Positions 26,359-40,400 of a DNA stretch of 64,000 bases are shown one piece after another. Each line of letters starts with the position of its first letter. The stretch's first letter is position 1. The notes beneath the pieces were generated by a model that was given only the letters and a program-made list of their open reading frames with translations, was not told the origin of the DNA and made no database searches. Source of the DNA: Macquaria australasica (lineage: Eukaryota; Chordata; Actinopteri; Centrarchiformes; Percichthyidae). The translations under genes were made by a program, and so were the position numbers. The DNA lies in NCBI GenBank assembly GCA_005408345.1, contig SEMN01000634.1, positions 186,001 through 250,000 of the forward strand, read 5' to 3'.

Positions 26359-26520
26359 ATTCAGTTTGATATTCTTGACTTTATGACCTTCAACAAACTA
26401 TTTTTTTTTTTTAACCTGTTATCTTTTAAATCTGTGGTGTTTACTTTCATCTGTAGATCCATAGACACTGAATGGAAAATTGATTTTTTTGGCACAAAGA
26501 AAATGTTTTAAAGCTGAAAG

Positions 26521-26880
26521 TAGGGCTGGGTATCAAACTTCAATACTTCTTATACTGACTGAAATGTGTCTGTAGCACTGAGTATCAAAAACTGACAATT
26601 GCTGAAAGCTGGCATCAAATGCACGCTCTCATTTGTATTGTTCTTTACTTATTCTTTGATTTTTGTTGAGTTGATTTTACACATTTTATGTATTTGTATG
26701 TAGGAAACATTTTTGTGCAGCTGTTTGTGTTTAGACAATTTATTCTTGTGTTAAACAAAAAAGGAGTCTGTAGAAAAAGAATTTCATATTTCTCAAAGTA
26801 AGGTATTGTAAAATAAAAAAGTATTGGTTCTGTACTGGCACCAAAACTTGGGCATCATATTAGCACTAGTATCAGACAAA
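26521..26880. repeat. Dispersed 'TAGGGCTGGGTATC' repeat
   Basis: It begins AGTAGGGCTGGGTATCAAAC and later has TATTGGTTCTGTACTGGCACC, sequence I recognise as interspersed in fish. Borders are approximate and no coding frame is present. It lies in cd151 intron 1. Confidence 0.45.
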
Positions 26881-27103
26881 TTACAAACTATACCTGATGC
26901 TAGCAGAAAGGAGTTTTTATATGTTGTACAGACAAGGTTCTGGTTTGTCACATTTATCTTTCCCAGCACTTTTCTTTGTGAGAAAGCTCAAGGTTTTAGT
27001 TCTTGATCACAAGTTGAGCGTATTGGCAGTGTGGAAGGAACTAAAAATGACTCCTATGTTTGATGTTGTCATATCTGATCTAAACTCTGCTGTCTTTTGC
27101 AGC

Positions 27104-30100
27104 ATGGGGGCCTACGAAGAGAAAAAGGAAACATGTGGAACTGTCTGCCTGAAATACCTCCTGTTTACTTTCAACTTTCTCTTTTGGGTAAGTTTACTTT
27201 TATTGATTATAATGACATTTTACTCACAAAGATAACTGCTTGGATCTTGGAACTCAGCGAGACTAAAAAGAAGTGGCTAAAGTGAGATGGGGCAAAAAAA
27301 ACAAAAAACCACAAGCAGTCAGACTTTAAACAAACCAGGTTAGCCAAACTTTCTACATGTGGAAGAGAAAACTTTGTAGGTCCCAAAGTGCTTTACATAT
27401 TGGTGTCATTCACCCTTTTACATACCAATGGCGACGGAGCTGCCATGCAAGGTGCTGGCCTCCTACGGGAGCAGCTTAGAGTTCAGTGTCTTGCCCAAGA
27501 ACACTTCAACGCGTGGACAGGAGGAGTCGGGAATCGAACCGCCAACCCTGGGATTAATGGACGACTTGCTCTACATCCTCAGCCACAGCCTCCCATACAA
27601 GCCAAAGCTATAAAATACAGTGTTTTCTTTCATGACAAATGAATAATTAGCTTTTTAAATGGCATAAATAGGAAGAATTAGCTGACAAAACTGTTTCTGA
27701 ACCCTACAACAAAGCCTTTCTATTCAGGCAGCAGATAAATGCCTGCTGCTATTCCAGTTCACGGAATCAAAGCCAAGTTGCATACTTTTACAGAGGACAC
27801 AGAAGATGCATTCAACGCCTAAAATTCCCCAAAACTTTTTTTCCAGTGTCAAGAGCACGTCATGTTGCAGGAGGAACGCACTACAAATAACTGATTTTAT
27901 CATTTGGATGTGCTGTGTAAAACAAGAGTTATACATGAGTGCGGCAGCCTCACTGTCAGCAAAGGAAGGGCGCCCGTCTCATTCTCAGTGTGAAATCGCA
28001 CTTACAGCTCTGCCCATATGTGATAATCATCTGTCTGCCAAAGAATCAGATCGCTCTTAAATTGGCAGGCAAACAGTCCTGAGTCTTTTCAGTGCCAGAT
28101 GCCAGAGTTACAAATATGGATATTTCAGCATCAAATCAAATCATTTTACTAAATTAGTTTTGAAAAAGTATATTCTAAATACTTTAGCTACATGCATCAC
28201 AGCTAGAACAGCAAGTACGAAGTATTTCTGGACTGAACTTCAGACAACAACATGAACACACTGCAACACTATAAAGTATTTTGCTGAATGGCAGCTGTCC
28301 ATTTACCTCAGGAGTAACATATGGTCTCAAAGTCCTGTTTTCTATTGATGTGCTGTCGGTTTGACAGAATTCTGAGGAGGACTCAAGACACCAAATTGAG
28401 TAAAAATGTGAGCGCTCATTAAATGCTCAGGTATTACAGGTGTTTCAGCAGGATGAGATGGATTTCTGTTCATCCATGTGGCTCATGTAGACTACGATAG
28501 GGATGTTTTTTCTGAGGAAACTTCTGGTCCTTTATTAGACCTGGTCATGTATTTAAAGGTACAGTCAAGGATTTGTTTGACCATGTTAACTATGGGTTCA
28601 TCAGCTTAACACCACTATAAAGTAAAAACCTTGAAAATTCAGTTTGGGTTATTTTCAGTGTTTTTATTTAAAGTAGGGTATTACATGTTCCTCTTTTGAG
28701 GTTTTAGGTTGAAATTATTTACGAGTTTAGCATTAATGAAACATTTTCAGAACACAATCTGATTCAAAATGGACAAAAAGTTTAAATTTCAAACATTTCA
28801 TGCACCTAGATAAGTTTGAAAAATGGAAAATAAACTTGAATGGCCATCAGACCTTCAAATACATATCTGCTGTGTTTGTGAACATAAACAAAGATTGTAA
28901 TCTTGAAGGTCAAGGACATAACTTTGAGTGAACAGTGCAGTGTGTTACCATTTTAAACAAAGCATTTACTGTGGCAGCAACGTCTTTAATAATGTATTTT
29001 ATTATGGCACAAATGATAACTTGCACTGCATTAAAGATAAAAATAACATGCAGAAAAATGAAATACAGATGGATACATTTGTGTATGAAGACACTGAAAT
29101 AAATAGTGTCATCCAGCAAACAGATGACATATACATCGAGTGTATTTGCCTTAATTGATTTCAGGTATCAGATAACTATATGTAGTTACTCGCCGTTTGT
29201 TCTTTTTGACATGATTTTAACATTTTAGAGCAAAATCCAATGTTAAAATCTTCAGTCACCTGTAATAGTTGAAGAACTACAAAGCACATTTATTTTTTCC
29301 ATCATCTTCACCCCCATTACCTGCTAAGAAAAAGAAATACACCTGTAGGTGTCATGAATGTGCAAATGCACTGACATAACATTACATTCAGTTTCCTTTA
29401 GACCAGAGGCTTTCAAAGTGGGTGCTGGGCCTCCCCAGAGGGGCTCCAAACAGTTTCAGGGAGCCTCGGTGAATGGAAGCGAAAAAATATTACAATAGTT
29501 ATCGAAAGGAGATCACATAGAATAGCCCAAATGTGTGTGATTTTGTTAGAGATAGTTCAGAGATACTGTAGTTTTGGGGGAATTGTACAGTTTTTCCCAG
29601 AGTCAGACACTAATAAATGCCTTAGGACAGACCTTTTTTATGTATTAGGTGTAGTCTGAAGTTGTGTCAAACAGCAATATTTGGCTGTCTTGGCTCAATT
29701 GTTGAGTGTCTGTGGGATCAGATAACATAATCATGATCTCATAGACAACCAGGAATTGAGCGAAACTAAGCAAGTAAACTAAGAGGGGGTGAGGGGTTGC
29801 CTTTTTCCAAGCTTTGACTGAGGGGAGGCCCACAGTCTCAGACTTTGAAAACCCCCTGCTTTAGACTTTCAGATGTCACAGTTTGTACCTCTTGCGGCCA
29901 CCGGAGGTCTCCAAAGTTTGAATTTCCCTTGTGCAGCTTTCAATTACACTTGGGAAAGATTAACTAATTCCTGCGGTTCGTTTGAGTTTTAACAGCAGAT
30001 AAAGCCACAGCGAGCATCATGTTCACCACACGGTGTGATTACTGCAAAGACTGAACCACAGTCTGCTTCTTAATTCTGTGGTTCTCGGGGCTGGGATCTC

Positions 30101-33100
30101 CCTGTGGGCAGCGAGGTAATCTTTGGAGAGTTGTGATATGCTTTATGTAAAGAAAAACAATAATTACCAATTTATTATTATGACTATGACTATGTAATAA
30201 ATGTAATAAATGTTGTTTAATATTGACACTTTTTTATGTGTAAAATGATGAATAGTCTCTCTCAAATCAATCTCTAAGTGGTAAACTGAAAACACCTTAA
30301 AGAGAAACAAATGTTTTGATTGAACTGTTCACTTCTCACATGCAGCTTGATGTGCAGGTTGTGTTCTGAACTGCTCATATGAACTGTAATGGAAGTGAGA
30401 ATTAAAACAAAGCATACTAAAATAAAGAACATGTACAGTATTGTAGCAGAAGGTAATGTAGCTAATTGCTGCTCCTGTTGAGTAATTGGTAAAGCACGGT
30501 GGTTACTCTTTAGAATAGCAATAGTAAGTAAACAGTGTTGAAATATTTTGCTCAACACTGTTGTTCTGTGTGTTTTCCTTCCTCACTGTCTCTGGGTGTG
30601 GTACAGTCTGACTCAGTGTCTAGCTCCTGTAGCCATCGTCTTCCCTTTATAAATTAAATCTAAATTAGGCAGGCTGTTAGATTGATGGCTTTGGCATGAT
30701 GACAGATTTCTGTTGCAGTGCCGCACCATCTGCTGACTCGTCATTGTGATATCTTATTAATTTAATTTTCCTCATATCCTCTTTAACTGTTAGCTTAGAT
30801 AATGCTGAGGCTGTCAGACCATTACAGTTATATGCTGGATTGAAGTATTGACTTTTATGCTCGTTTGTGATTTCAGATGCTGTGGGTTTAAGGATTCACT
30901 TTATGCTTTGTAATTCCTCAGACTTTAAACCATATGATTGCTCTGTAGGGTTTAATTCCTGCATCTCAAAACATTTTTAAAAGGCCTGTTCCTCAACCAA
31001 AAACTGTGAAAAAAGAGCAGAGTTTAGGTACTATTTATCGATTAATCTACCAGTTATTTTCTCCATTAATCGTTTAGTCTATAAAAAAAAAAAATGCTGT
31101 TCACAATTTCTCGGAGCCCACAGTGATGTCTTCAGTCTGCTTGTTTTGTCCGACCAACAGTCCAAACCCCAAAGATATTAAATTTACTGTCATATATGAC
31201 AAAGAAAAGCTGAAAACGGAGAATGTTTGGCATTTTTGCTTGAAAAATAACCTGAAACGATTAATCGATTATCAAAATGATTGCAGATTAATTATCTGTC
31301 CACCGACTAATCGATTAATTGACTAATCGCTGCAGCAGTAGCTAAGTTTATATTTTTATCAAACCTGTCACAGTAGCAGTGGCAGCCCTGGATTACTGTC
31401 CTGCTCATTCACAATTATCTTGCTGCATAAACTGACTCAAGATTAGATCATGTTGTGTGGCAGCGGTGGGTCGTTTTTATCAGTTCACATTAAACAATTG
31501 ACAGGCATTAATTTCAGGCTCCTCCTGAAGTCAACTTGGGTGATAAATAATTTAAACCCCTTTGTCACTCTCAGTTTTTGTCCCCTCAGTGTTGCACAGG
31601 GTGCTGTACTTTATCGGACTTTAATCATGTGCTCTTCCTCCAGTTGGCAGGGGGCGTGGTGATGGCGGTGGGTGTTTGGACCTTGGTTGAGAAGAGCGAC
31701 TACATCAGCCTTCTCCCTTCCAAGACCTACGCTGCCTCTGCCTACATACTGGTCCTGGCTGGAGCCATCGTCATGGTAACAGGCGTGCTGGGCTGCTGTG
31801 CCACCTTCAAGGAGCAGCGGAGGCTACTGCGAGTGGTAAGAGATCACGTCGGGGCGGAGAGATAATGGAAGCTGCACACAGCACGCTTGTGAAAATATTA
31901 AAGTGTGCAAAACAGAAATCACTTGCACTGTGCTACCTAAAAAAAATGAACCCACACACAACCAGTTAGTGATATTTTTTCTCCTGCCACCACCACCCCT
32001 CATTAGAGGACAACTTTATTTTCATGACCACTAGTAGTTTCTCTAATGGCTCTTGAAGACGTGGGAAAAAAACACCATAAAAGGGGAGAGCAAGATGTTG
32101 GTCGTTGGTCAGTGACTTGGAAAGTAACCCTAATGCAGAAAATATTTGTCATGAGATAAAAATAAAGGATATAACAACCCCAGCCATACTCGCTATTAAT
32201 AATAAAAAATGAATGCCAGGGTTTTATTTTTTGACTATGTTGAGTTAAGTTAAATTTATTGTCAGGAACTTGCCTTGTTGAGCGGACGGGGAGGACAACA
32301 TTCAAGACAGCATACTAATAAAGCCAATATATACATAAGACATTTTAAAATACACAAAATATCAAATACCAAGATAAGCTAGAAACAAAATATGCTTAAA
32401 AGTGCCAAAGGTTTACAATTCAAGAGTCAAATAACCTAAACATATTAAAATACACAAAATACCACAAATAATTACAAAGAAAACCGTAAACCAAAGTAAA
32501 TAAAAAGTACCTTATAGTGCCAAAGGTTTACCATTCAGTCCAATAGCCTCAAGGAATATACGTCTTTTCAGGGAATGTGCTCCTCTCAAACTTTGTCCCT
32601 GCGGGCCACCATAGGCCACCACCTGGCCCAGGTATAAAACAAAGGAAAAGACTAGTTCTGTATCAACAGGCTTCGTACTGTATTTTGCTGCCTGTTATTC
32701 TGTTTGAGGTGAAGCAGTAACTTCTTGTCTCCAGCCAGATGGCTAACTAGCACATTGTTGGAAGAAACAAAACATTTTTCACATGCCGTGATACTAAGCA
32801 GATGTGAAGCCACAAAAGGCTTACAAATTAACATCCACTGTATAAGTGATACATAGACAGATTGATTCTGTGTACAAAATATCACTGAAAACAGGCAGTA
32901 TTGCATACTCTTCACTCGGATATTTATCAATTTATTTGCTCACCGAGGTCATTCTTGGCATGTGAATATATTTTGTTAGCCAAAAAGTAAATGTGGGACA
33001 CCGTATACAACTTTCAGAAGTAACAGTTTGTGTGAAGGACATTGTGGTGCCACACACACATGCTGAGAAACCACCAAGTCCAAGGTGTCAGCCTCGATTG

Positions 33101-36100
33101 CGCTCAGTTCAGACAAAACAGAAACTTCATACAGTAGGAGCGTGTGTGCCCATATTTGATTTGGCACACTCTGTACACAGCACAGGGTTTTTTGCCAACA
33201 GAGACACCTGCATGGCATTCGAACCAGCTCAAAATACAAACACGCAGAAACACTGTACTATTCACACACGGCTCAGGCCCTCATCCACACATTTCAACAT
33301 GGTAAATCAATGCATGCACACCACTGTGGGCATAGCTCAAATGTTTGCGTCATATAAGCTTTGCGAGAACATGTGTCATCTTTGGCATCCACTTTTCACC
33401 GGAGACGAGTCCACAACAATTCGGCACAGCCAGATATTTTCAGCTTGAGATAAGGCAGATACCAAAATATAGCCAGTTCCCACCAGGTGTATTTATTTAT
33501 ATGTAGCATTCATAAAGTAGCAAGTAGAGGACACGGATAGCATCTAGAACTAAGTTATAGCACATGTAATTAATTACCTTTTTAACTTTTCACATATAAA
33601 ACAAGAAAAGCATTGTTATCTATATTACTTGTAATGACTGAAATATCTGACAAAAAACATACTTGTAATTCCGTCCATGTACGTTTGGGACACCTGTACT
33701 AATAGCTGTATTTATATCTGTGAAAGTGAAAACAGCAGTCAAAAAATTAAAAGACCTTCAAGACAGCATCAAGATGGCTTTATAATTTGTGTTAGATAGA
33801 AATGATTTTTAAGGAAGTGTCTGTTGCTTTTTAATTGATTTGAATATTGAGGAAAAAAACGCTCAGATGTGGGCGATCTGCAGGTTCCCAGGGCAGCCAG
33901 CCTGCGGAGGTTTTTGTTTTTTTGAGGCTTTCAAACATAATTGAAAAGTCTATAGATCTGCACGCAATAAATGAATTCCCCACTATGTCCAGATTATGTG
34001 ATTTATAACTCAGCTCTTGTGCGTAAATCGAGACGTGTGCACCACCTCTTCTCCTGCGTGTCGTGTAGTTTTGAAGCGCTTGGTGCATCCTGAAGAGTTA
34101 AGATTAGGGCGATGAATCACAGCGAAGAAATGAACTTGTCTGCAAGGAGAGATGCTATCGAGATTGTTAAAGAGGGCGAACGTAAGGCTGGGTTGGTGGT
34201 GGGGGAGAGGTAGAGTAATTGTTTTCCTGTATGTGGAGAGCGCCTGGTACCTGCTGAGAGTACACAAGAGCAGTGATTGGCAACACTGTCCTGAAACCTA
34301 AAGGTCACAAGTTCTAACAAAAAGGCTGATCCAGCTATAGCACCACCAGGGTACTGCAGCTGTAAGGCTTAAATAATCTAGCTGCAGTTGTCTTTTGATT
34401 AAAGGGAAGGCCATGTCAGACTTTCTCTAAGGCTGTTAGGAATGTTTGTGCAATACAAAGTATGAGGGAGGTCAGTAAGACAAATAGAAAATCACAGAAG
34501 AAAAGGGGTGTGGTGTGTGTCTGCAAAAACACAGCTTCATTGTTTGGCTGGAGAAAAACGACAGAACAGTGTAATGACTCTGGGAGAGGAGGGAGAAACT
34601 TTTTCTTTCCAAATGACAGAGCCAAGTGGAAAGAGGCTGGATCCACCTGTGGAGAAACTGACTTCATGCAGTTTAACCGGACATATTACAAGTCTGAGTG
34701 TGTCTCAGTCTCCTCTCTGCCTTTCTCTTCAGTTGTCTCTCTTTGTCTTTCTTTCTTTCTTTCTTGCTTCATCTGTTGTCTTTTCTGTCTTATTTTTTTC
34801 TTTCTTTATATTTCTCTATGTCTGTCTCTCTCTTTCTGTGTCTGTCTCTCCCATTTTATTAAAATAAGATTAGCTAGGTAGCTTTTAGACTGCAAAATAA
34901 TGAGACAGTATATGTCGAAACATTGGTGCCAGTGGAAAAGTACTTAATGTCACTACAAAAAATAAATAAATCCAAGACCACTGTGATGGAAATCTGGAAG
35001 CTCGTGAGTGAAGAAGTTTCAGGAGACCTGGATGTCTTACGCAGAAGCATTTATTGAAGCTCCATCGAGGAGAATAGAGATCAGCAGTACAAGTGAACAC
35101 TGTGTAATGCCACCCAATTCTGAAGGTTACTTCCTGGCGAGGAGTATTTAACCCTTTACCAGACATACAAGATTCACTACGAGTCCAAATAAGGTTATTC
35201 CTCACCCAGCTGAAGATGTGTGATTCTATTGGGTATTTGATTCTAAACAAGAAACTACGCTTACCTAAGTTAACGTAAGTCACGTTGTGTGTCACTTCAG
35301 GTCATATTTAGTGCATGTCTCAGAGACAAAGAGGAGACAGTATATCAATGTGGAGTCTGTGGCATAACGCCGTCTATCTCCAATGACCTTGGTCTCCTGG
35401 GAGACGGAGCCAGCCTCGCCTTATCAGGACAGCTGCACCCTGACTGGTCATTCTTGGAGACAGAGAGCAGAACTATTGCTCTGAAAGAGACAGTATATGA
35501 CCTACTGCTTTTAGGTTTAAAAATGACCTTAATTTGACCTGGGGGAACCACTGTGTCCTATTATCTTTTAGCCTAAAGAAGGAAAAGCGCTCCGGGATGC
35601 TTTCGCTTCAAGTGTTCGTGCATAGCAGTTGTACTGCTGTGATAAGCCATTTCCAATTTGCAGAGCTTACAGAGCACCACATTGTTGGGTCTCTGTCAAA
35701 AATACTCCCACACTTTAGATGATCGTGGGCGCGTTTTTTTAGCTGTAGCTTGTTCTCTGCGGGAATCCGCGCTTTGACCAGGTGTAGACATTGCGACGCG
35801 CCAACGCACGTTATGCAAATCGACGTGTTTCGTAATTGATGGGTCGTCCCAGCCCTATTTACAGTATTAACATTGCATGTTACCTGTGACGTAGGATGAA
35901 AGTAAAGTGAAAGACTGTAGGATAATAATAATGTTTATGACTGATATTGCTTGATGGGCTGGTTTAGACTTGTAAAATGATCTGGACGGGGTTAGAAATG
36001 GTCCTCACCAAGGACTCACTTTGTCGATTAAATGTCAGAATTGTGTATCTTTTGTTTTTCTGTTTGTTTTGTGAGTCAGTAAAATAAAAAAAAGATTAAT

Positions 36101-37398
36101 GCAATAATGTCATTGATTAAATTTATTATAATTATAACTTTTTTATTTAGAGTAGGGCTGCAACTAACAATTGTTTTCTCACTTAACTGATTAATCATTT
36201 AGTCTAGGAAATGTCAAAAAATCAAATTTCCCAGAGAAATCCCATTTCCTCAAGCCCAAGATGACATCCTCAGTTGCTTGATTTCTTTGACCAACCGTCC
36301 AAAACCAAAAAGTATTAAGTTTATAATTCTCCTTTGGACTTTATGTATAATACACATATACTGTCAAAAACAGGGCACAGTCCAGCACTTTACCATAGGT
36401 AATTTACATAGAATGATAATAGTGTGTAAGTGGGAAAATGACAATTATTAAAATCTGATGACTGATGTTTTTATTACTAATCAAGCTATTGATATGTTTG
36501 ATATGTCAAATATAAGGACAGATGCTCAAGTGGAGCACTCACTCCACTTTCTCTCTAACTGTTAGTCTGTCAGTGCCTTTCAGCGTCTCTATTTTCTCTC
36601 CATTTCATTTAGTTTTGTTTTTTCTTATCTAACTATATGTGTTGTTGCATTTTCTTTCTATTGAATTGTATTTATACGAGGCAACAGGCTGGCAGAGCTG
36701 TAAGCAGAAGCAAAGTTTAAAGAGATGCCTGCTTCATAGTTAATTCCTGTCAGGCTGCTCAGCTCGCAGCCTGATTGAGTCTGTTGTGACTTAGTTATGA
36801 TCAGCGCTCATGATCATTTATTCAAAGTTTCTTAGGGCAATCTTTTAGGTTTCGACAAGGGCAGAAGAGCTAGACGAAAAGTTCTGGGTTCACTGTTGTG
36901 TGGAAAATTTCTGCTCATTTAAATTCATTCCTATACGGAGTGCAAAAATGTACAAAAGCACGCACATCCAAATGTGAGTCAGTACAATAGATAATGCTCC
37001 TATAAACATATATTAGTATACCACCATGTGACGTTTCGCACGCAATACAGCCTGAAATATCACATGGTGGTATACTAATAAATGTTCATATGGTGTTGAA
37101 TAACATAAATGTAGCCAGGTTGGGAATATTTTCTTTTTCCTCTCTGTGTGTAAATAACCATGTGAAGAGAACAGTGCATGTTTTTTAAAGGCGGTCTAGG
37201 TTTTATGGTCTACAGAGAAGGTGTTCATTCTTAGTTTGAGATCTGTGCACACCTTCACCTTCTCTGTGTGGGTCTTGAATGCATGGTGCATTTTGAAGAG
37301 TTGAGATCACAGCCACGAATCACAGAGAAGGAATGAACTTGTCAGGAGGGAGGAGGGTCCGCAAGAGATTGCCAGAGATGGAGAACATAATGGAGTTT

Positions 37399-37451
<53 letters not shown>

Positions 37452-40400
37452 ACGCGCGCAATTCTGACTTTATGTCATGCATCAAAAGAAGCTAATTCAT
37501 GAAATGACATCTTGTCGCTACATCTTGGAAGCATTAGCATTTTTAACTCGTTAGAACTCTTCCAACTCTTCGTCTTCATCCAAAATCTTTTATTTATGAA
37601 TTACAAATCGTCCATAAAACTACAGCTGGCATCTCTCGCTATTATTCTAATATGAATCTAACTGATCATCTTATGTATTTTTTAAATATCATCCAGCTGT
37701 ATTTGCGCTTATTGTGGAGAATTGTGTGCAGTGTTTCCCACTTGTTTTGGCATATTTTCAATTCTGAGACCACATGGAAGATACAAGAGCCCACAATTAA
37801 ATATCATATCTAATTGTATTTACTAGCAGTAGGTATAGAGGATGTTCCAGGAAAATTTACATTAAATCTGACAACATATGAATGTAGCATTTATACGGTG
37901 CATTTGTCTTGAGAGGATTTGATGTAGAGCTGAAATAATTAATCGATTAGTAGATGAACAGAACGTTAATGAGTAACTGGTCAATTTTTCAAATGCCAAT
38001 GCCAAACATTATTTGTTCCAGCTTCTCCAGTGCTCCACTGCTTGTCAATATTCATTATGTTGTAATTAATCATTTTAAATTGAAAATCTTTGGGTTTTGG
38101 CCAAAACATGCAATTTGAAGACGTCACATTTGACGTTAGGTAATTGTGACAGGCATTTTTCACTGTTTTCTGACATTTCATAGACCAAATGATAATAATT
38201 GATTATTCAAGAAAATATTAAGCAGAATATTTGACAATAAAAACTCCTCACCTGAAGTAAAGAGCACCTCTGTTAATGTCAGAAGAAATTAATACACTTT
38301 TATGAAACATAATATTAAGTTTCAAGGAAAACTAGCCGAGCCACCACATAAGATTATTCAAACCATCGTCTAGTAACTAAATTGATAGAGAGGTGATAAG
38401 ACATGATTCAGCTCATCAGGTGATTGATTGATTGATCACACTGGGCTTTCGCTTTGCTGTAATGAAGAGTAGCACGTTGCAGTGTCTGATTTAGTTTTTA
38501 CACTTTGTTTGAAGAAAATAAACACGCTTCACTTCCAGTCAGACACAGGGCTGAAGTTAGTTTGATAATCACCAGCTGCTGGACACAGGTTAGTAGAGTT
38601 TGCATCAAAAGTTGAAGTTAAAGTTCCAATTGATTAGCTGTATGTGTGGCCAGAAAGTCCACCAAATGCCAAAAGGTCAGAGGAGGACTCCTTTCAAAAA
38701 CCAACACGTGTCCAAGCGTTATCAGTCTAATTAAAGTCACCTTCAGCGTGACTCTGAACTCCTGTTCGCTCAGTAATTGTAAAGGCAGCAGTACACTTCT
38801 AATGATGTCTGAAATAGAAACACAGTCAAACACGGAGCTGCATACAAATGTTTGTATGTCGTTCCTTTATGTGCAGTGGATGCTGGTGGAGGTGCATGAA
38901 GATGAAGGAGGAGAGAGTTAGAAAAACAGCTGCCGTGAAAGAGGGACACAAATATTTTCTAACAACCTCAGCGAGATCAGTCTGGGTTTACTGTGAGATG
39001 TTAGATATTTTGTAGTTTTAGCCAGGAAGCCTACGCACAAGCATGCTGTTGAGTCTGAAGCCAATGCAGAGCTTTAAATACGGTTTTGTACATATGAACC
39101 TGCTGAGAGTCCTTTTGGCAGTAATTACACTGTGCCCTCAAGTCGCCCGGGAGAAGGATGCCAGCTCAGACGTAAAATGAGTGTGTCTGTGAGAGAGAGA
39201 GAGTGCCTGAGATCACGAGGAGACCTCTGGAGTCACTGCAGTCAGTAATTCAGCCGCCTCAGTCTCTACAGCCAACAACAGGTTCTGTGTCACAGCCTGT
39301 ACACATCACTGTCCGTGTGGGATCAGTCTGAGAAGCAGTAGGCAAAGACGCAGACCACAAGTATGGTCCTTCCACTATCTCATGTTAGCTGGTAGTTGTT
39401 TTTAAATGAAGACAAAGATTTCTGTCAAGGATACTTCCAATATTTTTGAGATAAAGACATTTCTGGAGGCAGAAGATTTTATAGTTAAACTATTATCAAA
39501 CATGGCAGTAACCGTAAATTGAAGAAATTTAATGGAAAACTTTACTGGAAATATTAGAAATAACTATAGATCCAAACAGTTGCAGCAAAAATGTTTATAT
39601 TAAAATATATTTATGTACCACAATTACCACCCTGAGTAAATCTGAGATTAGCCAAAATCTGCTGATAATGTTAGTCTGCTGATGTATCAGTCAAGCTTTA
39701 GGACCAGTATTATGTATGGAACAGTTATCATTTGGGGCAGAACTTGAGTGAGTGCTTACTGTGAGGTTAACATGTCTTTAATTATTGTTGAATCACTTTA
39801 GTTACTTTTTGGAAGTATAAATAAATCAAATGAAATGTAATCAAATCATGGGAGGAGTGTGAGATTTTTTATTGCGCCAAATATCATAAAAAATGGATCT
39901 GACATATTTGCATTTGGATCAAATCTTCACACACCTTGTTTACAGTCATAGGCTGAATGGTTTAATCTGACTTTTTTTTATGCATTTGCTATTTATATCT
40001 GCTGCGATGCTTCTCTTCAAATCATCAACACAACATCAAAATGCATCTTAGAGTCTGAACAGCATACAGGCTCAGAGCCACTCAGAGACCTAATCAGCCC
40101 AGCTATCAAATCTAAAACCAAGTCCACTTTACCGGACTGATTTTTCTCTCTGTGATAGCAGCAGGCCGGAGGAATTTGGGTCAAGGTTTTGGTCAGATAA
40201 TATCTCTTCCTGTCTTTAATTCTGAAGAAACTTGGCATGAAAAGCAGTGCTTCCCTGTAACTCCTATGGGCCTGGACACAAATCAGATACCGACGATAAA
40301 CAGCAAACCTCACAGAGTGAGAGACATGCCACTGTGAGATGACTTTAACAGTTTCAGGCTTTAATGAACCAACTTTGAGCGAAAGAGCTGAACATGAATA

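Noticed and set aside
27530..27585. Possible tRNA gene
   Set aside because: A and B boxes are present but there is no full cloverleaf, and the rest matches a SINE body.
32993..33448. 151-codon plus-strand open frame in cd151 intron 3
   Set aside because: No domain, splice context or family similarity; an opposite-strand frame overlaps it. Treated as chance.
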